Assembly: GCA_037379885.1 (NCBI GenBank)
Contig: JARRJC010000006.1
Location: 28,769-92,768 of the forward strand
DNA length: 64,000 nucleotides
Direction: 5' to 3'
DNA from: Limibacillus sp.
GTDB lineage: Bacteria > Pseudomonadota > Alphaproteobacteria > Kiloniellales > CECT-8803
The notes under the pieces are model-generated. The model ran no database searches. It saw only the letters and a list, made by a program, of their open reading frames with translations, and was not told where the DNA came from. Shown here one piece after another: positions 61,111 through 64,000 of the stretch; the first letter of the stretch is position 1; each line of letters begins with the position of its first letter. The position numbers were made by a program, and so were the translations under genes.

Positions 61111-62901
61111 TTGGCGGCGATAACGCAGGAACGGCGCAGCGGCTTGATGGGGGTGGAACGCTCCCTCAGGGGGCGCCGTTGGGAGCTGCGCAGCCAGGAC
61201 GACCGCAGCGCGCTGGCGTTGAGCCAGAGCCTGGGCCTCCCGGAGATCGTCGGACGCGTCTTGACCGGGCGCGGCGTCGCGCTGGAGGAGGCGGAAGGCT
61301 TCCTGGCGCCGACCTTGCGCGACCTGCTGCCGGACCCCGCCAGCCTCAAGGGCGCGGAAGCCGCCGCCCAACGTATCGCCGAGGCGCTTGAGGCAGGCGA
61401 GGGGATCGCGGTCTTCGGCGATTATGACGTGGATGGGGCCACCTCCTCGGCGCTGCTGCTGCGCTATTTCAGGGCGCTCGGCTCCGGGGCCCTGGTGCAT
61501 ATTCCCGACCGCATCACCGAAGGCTACGGGCCGAACGCGCCCGCCCTGATCGGGCTGAAGGAGCGGGGGGCCAAGCTCGCCATAACGGTGGACTGCGGGA
61601 TCACCTCCTTCGAGCCCCTGGCCGCAGCGGCGGATGCCGGACTGGAAGTCATCGTGGTGGACCATCACAAGGCCGAGCCGAAGCTTCCCGAGGCGGTGGC
61701 GGTGGTGAACCCGAACCGGCTCGACGACGAGTCAGGACAGGGGCATCTGGCGGCGGTCGGCGTCACCTTCCTGCTGCTGGTGGCGCTCAACCGCTGTCTC
61801 AGGGCGCGGGGCTACTTCAACGAGACGCGCAAGGAGCCCGACCTGCGCCAATGGCTCGACATCGTGGCGCTGGGTACGGTTTGCGACGTGGTGCCCCTGC
61901 GCGGACTCAACCGGGGCTTCGTGACGCAGGGGCTGAAGATTCTGGCGCAGCGGCGCAATCCGGGTCTGCAGGCCCTGAGCGACGTGGCCGGGATCGACGA
62001 GCGGCCCGGCACCTATCACCTCGGTTTCCTGCTGGGTCCCCGGGTCAACGCCGGCGGGCGGGTCGGCAAGTCCGATCTCGGCGTGCGGCTCCTGACCAGC
62101 GACGACCCCGGAGAAGCCCGCGCCCTCGCAGAGCAGTTGGACGCCTTCAATCTGGAACGGCGGGAGATCGAGGCTGCGGTGCTTGACGAAGCGATTGCCG
62201 CCGTCGAGGCGGGCCCGGCGCCCGAGGGGTTGGTCTTTGCCGCCGGACGCGGCTGGCACCCAGGCGTGATCGGCATTGTCGCGAGCCGCTTGAAGGAGCG
62301 TTACGACCTGCCTGCCCTGGTGGTGGCCTTGGACGAGCAGGGGCTCGGCAAGGGGTCCGGCCGTTCGGTGCGCGGCGTGGACCTGGGCGCCAGCGTCATC
62401 GCCGCGCGGCAGGCGGACCTTCTGGTCAATGGCGGCGGCCACGCCATGGCCGCCGGAATCACCGTCGCCGAAGAGAAGCTCGATGAACTGCGTGCCTTTC
62501 TCGCCGGGCGCCTCGGACAGCAGATGGCGGAGCTGGACTATCAGCCGGCCATGGGCTTCGACGGCCTTTTGCAGCCCGGTGCGGCGACCTCGGAACTGGT
62601 GCGCCTGTTGGAGCAGGTGGGGCCCTTCGGCACGGACAACCCCGAGCCGCGTTTCCTGCTGCCGGGCGTCAAGGTTGCGCAGGCGCAGGTGGTGGGGGAG
62701 AACCACGTCCGCTGCCGTCTGATCGGGCCGGATGGCAGGGGCTTGAAGGCCATCGCTTTCAAGGCTCTCGACAGCGCCTTGGGCCAGGGGCTGCTGACCG
62801 GCGGCGGGCGCGCCTTTCACGTGGCGGGCAAGCTGCGCCCCGACAACTGGTCGGGGCGCGATGCCGTGCAGTTCATCGTCGAGGACGCAGCAGAGGCGTG
62901 A
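61111..62901 (+). CDS. recJ: Single-stranded-DNA exonuclease RecJ
   Basis: 596 residues. DHH domain: IAVFGDYDVDGATSSALLLR, LAITVDCGITSFEP and VIVVDHHKAEPKLPEAVAVV (DHH); DHHA1 domain: GRGWHPGVIGIVASRLKERY and LLVNGGGHAMAAGITVAEEK. It degrades ssDNA 5' to 3' in recombination and mismatch repair. TTG 61111 is the start, preceded by AAAGGGGGG; the first conserved residues follow soon after. Confidence 0.94.
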   Translation: MAAITQERRSGLMGVERSLRGRRWELRSQDDRSALALSQSLGLPEIVGRVLTGRGVALEEAEGFLAPTLRDLLPDPASLKGAEAAAQRIAEALEAGEGIAVFGDYDVDGATSSALLLRYFRALGSGALVHIPDRITEGYGPNAPALIGLKERGAKLAITVDCGITSFEPLAAAADAGLEVIVVDHHKAEPKLPEAVAVVNPNRLDDESGQGHLAAVGVTFLLLVALNRCLRARGYFNETRKEPDLRQWLDIVALGTVCDVVPLRGLNRGFVTQGLKILAQRRNPGLQALSDVAGIDERPGTYHLGFLLGPRVNAGGRVGKSDLGVRLLTSDDPGEARALAEQLDAFNLERREIEAAVLDEAIAAVEAGPAPEGLVFAAGRGWHPGVIGIVASRLKERYDLPALVVALDEQGLGKGSGRSVRGVDLGASVIAARQADLLVNGGGHAMAAGITVAEEKLDELRAFLAGRLGQQMAELDYQPAMGFDGLLQPGAATSELVRLLEQVGPFGTDNPEPRFLLPGVKVAQAQVVGENHVRCRLIGPDGRGLKAIAFKALDSALGQGLLTGGGRAFHVAGKLRPDNWSGRDAVQFIVEDAAEA

Positions 62902-63698
62902 GCGATCCTGATACAGTGCGCCTCATGGCGAATCAAATGATCAGCGGCCTGTCGAGGCTGCGCTTACTGGCGCTGCTGTTGGGTTTGGGTCTGAGTCTGG
63001 GCCTGCTGCTCTCCAGCGAAGCCAAGGCGCAGCGCGAAGTCGACCTGCAACTGCTGCTGGCTGTCGACACCTCTTCGTCGGTCAACGACAAGGAGTTCGA
63101 CCTGCAAATGCGTGGCATCGCCGAGGCCTTTCGCAGCCCCGGCGTTCACGCCGCCCTGCAGGCGGCCGGCGACCTGGGGATCGCGGTCGCCTTGATGCAG
63201 TGGTCCGACAGCCGCAAGCAGGACATGTCCATCGACTGGCGCGTGGTGCGGAACGCCGAGGAGGCGGAAGCCTTTGCTCAAGCCGTGGAGGCGACGGCGC
63301 GCTACATCGTCGGCGGCGGCACGGCGATCGGCACGGCGATCGAGTACGGCGTGACCCGCTTTGCCCGGAACGGCTTCTACTCGCTGCGTCGGGTGATCGA
63401 CGTCTCAGGCGACGGGCGGGCCAATCAGGGCCGTTTTCCGGTCCGCTCGCGCGACGACGCGGTGGCGGCGGGGGTCACCATCAATGGCCTAGCGATCCTG
63501 AACGAGGACAGCTTTCTGGACAGTTATTATCTGCGCTACGTGATCGGCGGCACGGGAGCGTTCGTGATCACGGCGGACGACTACGACAGCTTCGCCGTCG
63601 CCATGACCCGCAAGCTGATTCAGGAGATATCCGGCGTTCCTTTGTCGCAGGCGCCGGCCCCCAAGCCGGGTCTTGCATTTGCATTCCAAAGTCAGTAG
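62898..63698 (+). CDS. DUF1194 / von Willebrand A-domain exported protein
   Basis: 266 residues. A Sec signal peptide (RLLALLLGLGLSLGLLLSSEAKA) precedes a VWA domain with the MIDAS-type motif LLLAVDTSSSVNDKEFDLQM, and RRVIDVSGDGRANQGRFPVR, INGLAILNEDSFLDSYYLRY. Function is unknown. GTG 62898 overlaps the recJ stop (GTGA); an ATG at 62925 closer to the signal peptide is an equal candidate. Its stop codon is inside the tRNA-Glu promoter. Confidence 0.85.
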   Translation: MSDPDTVRLMANQMISGLSRLRLLALLLGLGLSLGLLLSSEAKAQREVDLQLLLAVDTSSSVNDKEFDLQMRGIAEAFRSPGVHAALQAAGDLGIAVALMQWSDSRKQDMSIDWRVVRNAEEAEAFAQAVEATARYIVGGGTAIGTAIEYGVTRFARNGFYSLRRVIDVSGDGRANQGRFPVRSRDDAVAAGVTINGLAILNEDSFLDSYYLRYVIGGTGAFVITADDYDSFAVAMTRKLIQEISGVPLSQAPAPKPGLAFAFQSQ

Positions 63699-63701
63699 TA
63701 A
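63673..63701 (+). promoter_or_regulatory. tRNA-Glu promoter
   Basis: TTGCAT (63673-63678), 17-base spacer, TAGTAA (63696-63701), 31 bases before the tRNA. The -10 contains the TAG stop of the upstream gene. Confidence 0.7.
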
Positions 63702-63732
63702 CTCGGCCCAAGCAAGGTCTTGCTAGCGCTGC

Positions 63733-63808
63733 GTCCCCATCGTCTAGAGGCCTAGGACATCAGCCTTTCCCGCTGAAGACACGGGTTCGACTCCCGTTGG
63801 GGACGCCA
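63733..63808 (+). tRNA. tRNA-Glu (TTC)
   Basis: A 76-base cloverleaf: acceptor arms GTCCCCA / TGGGGAC (63733-63739, 63798-63804), anticodon stem TCAGC/GCTGA with loop CTTTCCC (anticodon TTC), T-arm ACGGGTTCGACTCCCGT, and encoded CCA (63806-63808). Confidence 0.96.
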
Positions 63809-64000
63809 ATCTTTTCAACAGGATAAGTGTGCTTTCTCGGATTCCTTCAGAAAGAGGGAACCGTGAGGGAACCGCTATGCTCGATTCCATGCGCTATGGA
63901 CGCATTGGGTCCCATAAACCCGAAGGGTGGTCGGTTCGTGGAATAGCCAAGCACTACCTATGACTAAGGCCGCCAAGCCCAGCCCCCAGAAAATTTTTTG
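63809..64000 (+). other. AT-richer tail downstream of tRNA-Glu with short overlapping reading frames
   Basis: Clearly lower in GC than the rest of the window. It holds a 28-codon frame from ATG 63877 to TGA 63963, containing the segment GWSVRGIAKHYL, which faintly recalls a transposase/integrase helix-turn-helix. Another frame opens at ATG 63960 (ATGA overlap) and runs off the edge as MTKAAKPSPQKIF. Neither has a good ribosome site. The position after a tRNA 3' end is a classic integration point, so this may be the start of an inserted element. Confidence 0.35.
63854..63874. repeat. 10-bp direct repeat GAGGGAACCG
   Basis: Two copies (63854-63863 and 63865-63874) separated by one base, 46 bases after the tRNA-Glu 3' end. 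Such paired repeats may be integrase or excisionase arm sites; not proven. Confidence 0.6.

Overview
The window is a GC-rich, densely coded stretch of chromosome from an alphaproteobacterium, most likely a member of the Rhodospirillales or a close relative. Support comes from family types and gene order: glyA-nrdR-ribD-ribE-ribBX-ribH-nusB-thiL; hppA / bamE / cytochrome bc1 chaperone / DUF177-rpmF-plsX-fabH / ihfA-merR / tRNA-Pro; an LdtR-type MarR regulator; a Mg-type HemB; and a class I PHA synthase. Almost all of it is ordinary chromosomal metabolism. I see no CRISPR array, prophage, rRNA or intact insertion sequence, and only the last ~190 bases look like the edge of something foreign.

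Layout. 1-661: 5' part of a penicillin-acylase-family gene. 735-7802: a complete malonate catabolism locus, with matR-matB on the minus strand and matPQM (TRAP uptake) plus matA (malonyl-CoA decarboxylase) on the plus strand, divergent around a perfect TTGTATACAA operator. 7893-11899: ornithine/lysine-type decarboxylase with a structured leader, an alpha/beta hydrolase, a formate/nitrite channel behind an FNR-like box, and a YheT-type hydrolase. 11860-15308 (minus): hemB, metY and a hydrolase. 15757-19528: XRE regulator divergent from a three-gene valine catabolic operon. 19529-25671: GFA protein, LdtR, lrgAB, iron-type alcohol dehydrogenase, methyltransferase, gcdH and rpiB.

25755-32496 is the one-carbon/riboflavin/thiamine operon. 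Its RibBA-like protein lacks the GTP cyclohydrolase II zinc cysteines (RibBX type). 32566-35766 is a tight three-gene operon (diaminopropionate-ammonia-lyase-like enzyme, M24 peptidase-like hydrolase, Asp/Glu-racemase/EutA-like protein) with no assigned pathway; I consider it the best candidate for an undescribed catabolic system here. 36065-43851 carries hppA, bamE, the bc1 chaperone, the lipid/ribosome operon, ihfA, merR and tRNA-Pro. 43891-49768 holds an iron-ADH, a small unknown protein, an MFS transporter, a broken second O-acetylhomoserine sulfhydrylase gene, a CoA-binding protein, an enoyl-CoA hydratase and a thioesterase. 49962-63808 holds rplM-rpsI, a sulfotransferase-like gene of different composition, a stand-alone Lrp ligand-binding domain, a gamma carbonic anhydrase, a membrane/spermidine-synthase-like fusion, phaC, an OmpA-like lipoprotein, alaC-hom-glpX-recJ, a VWA protein and tRNA-Glu.

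Connections: malonate, valine and glutaryl-CoA catabolism feed acetyl-CoA and propionyl-CoA pools, which phaC can store as polyhydroxyalkanoate. hom plus metY point to methionine made by direct sulfhydrylation. All coordinates and motifs were read by eye from sequence and translation; no database search was run.
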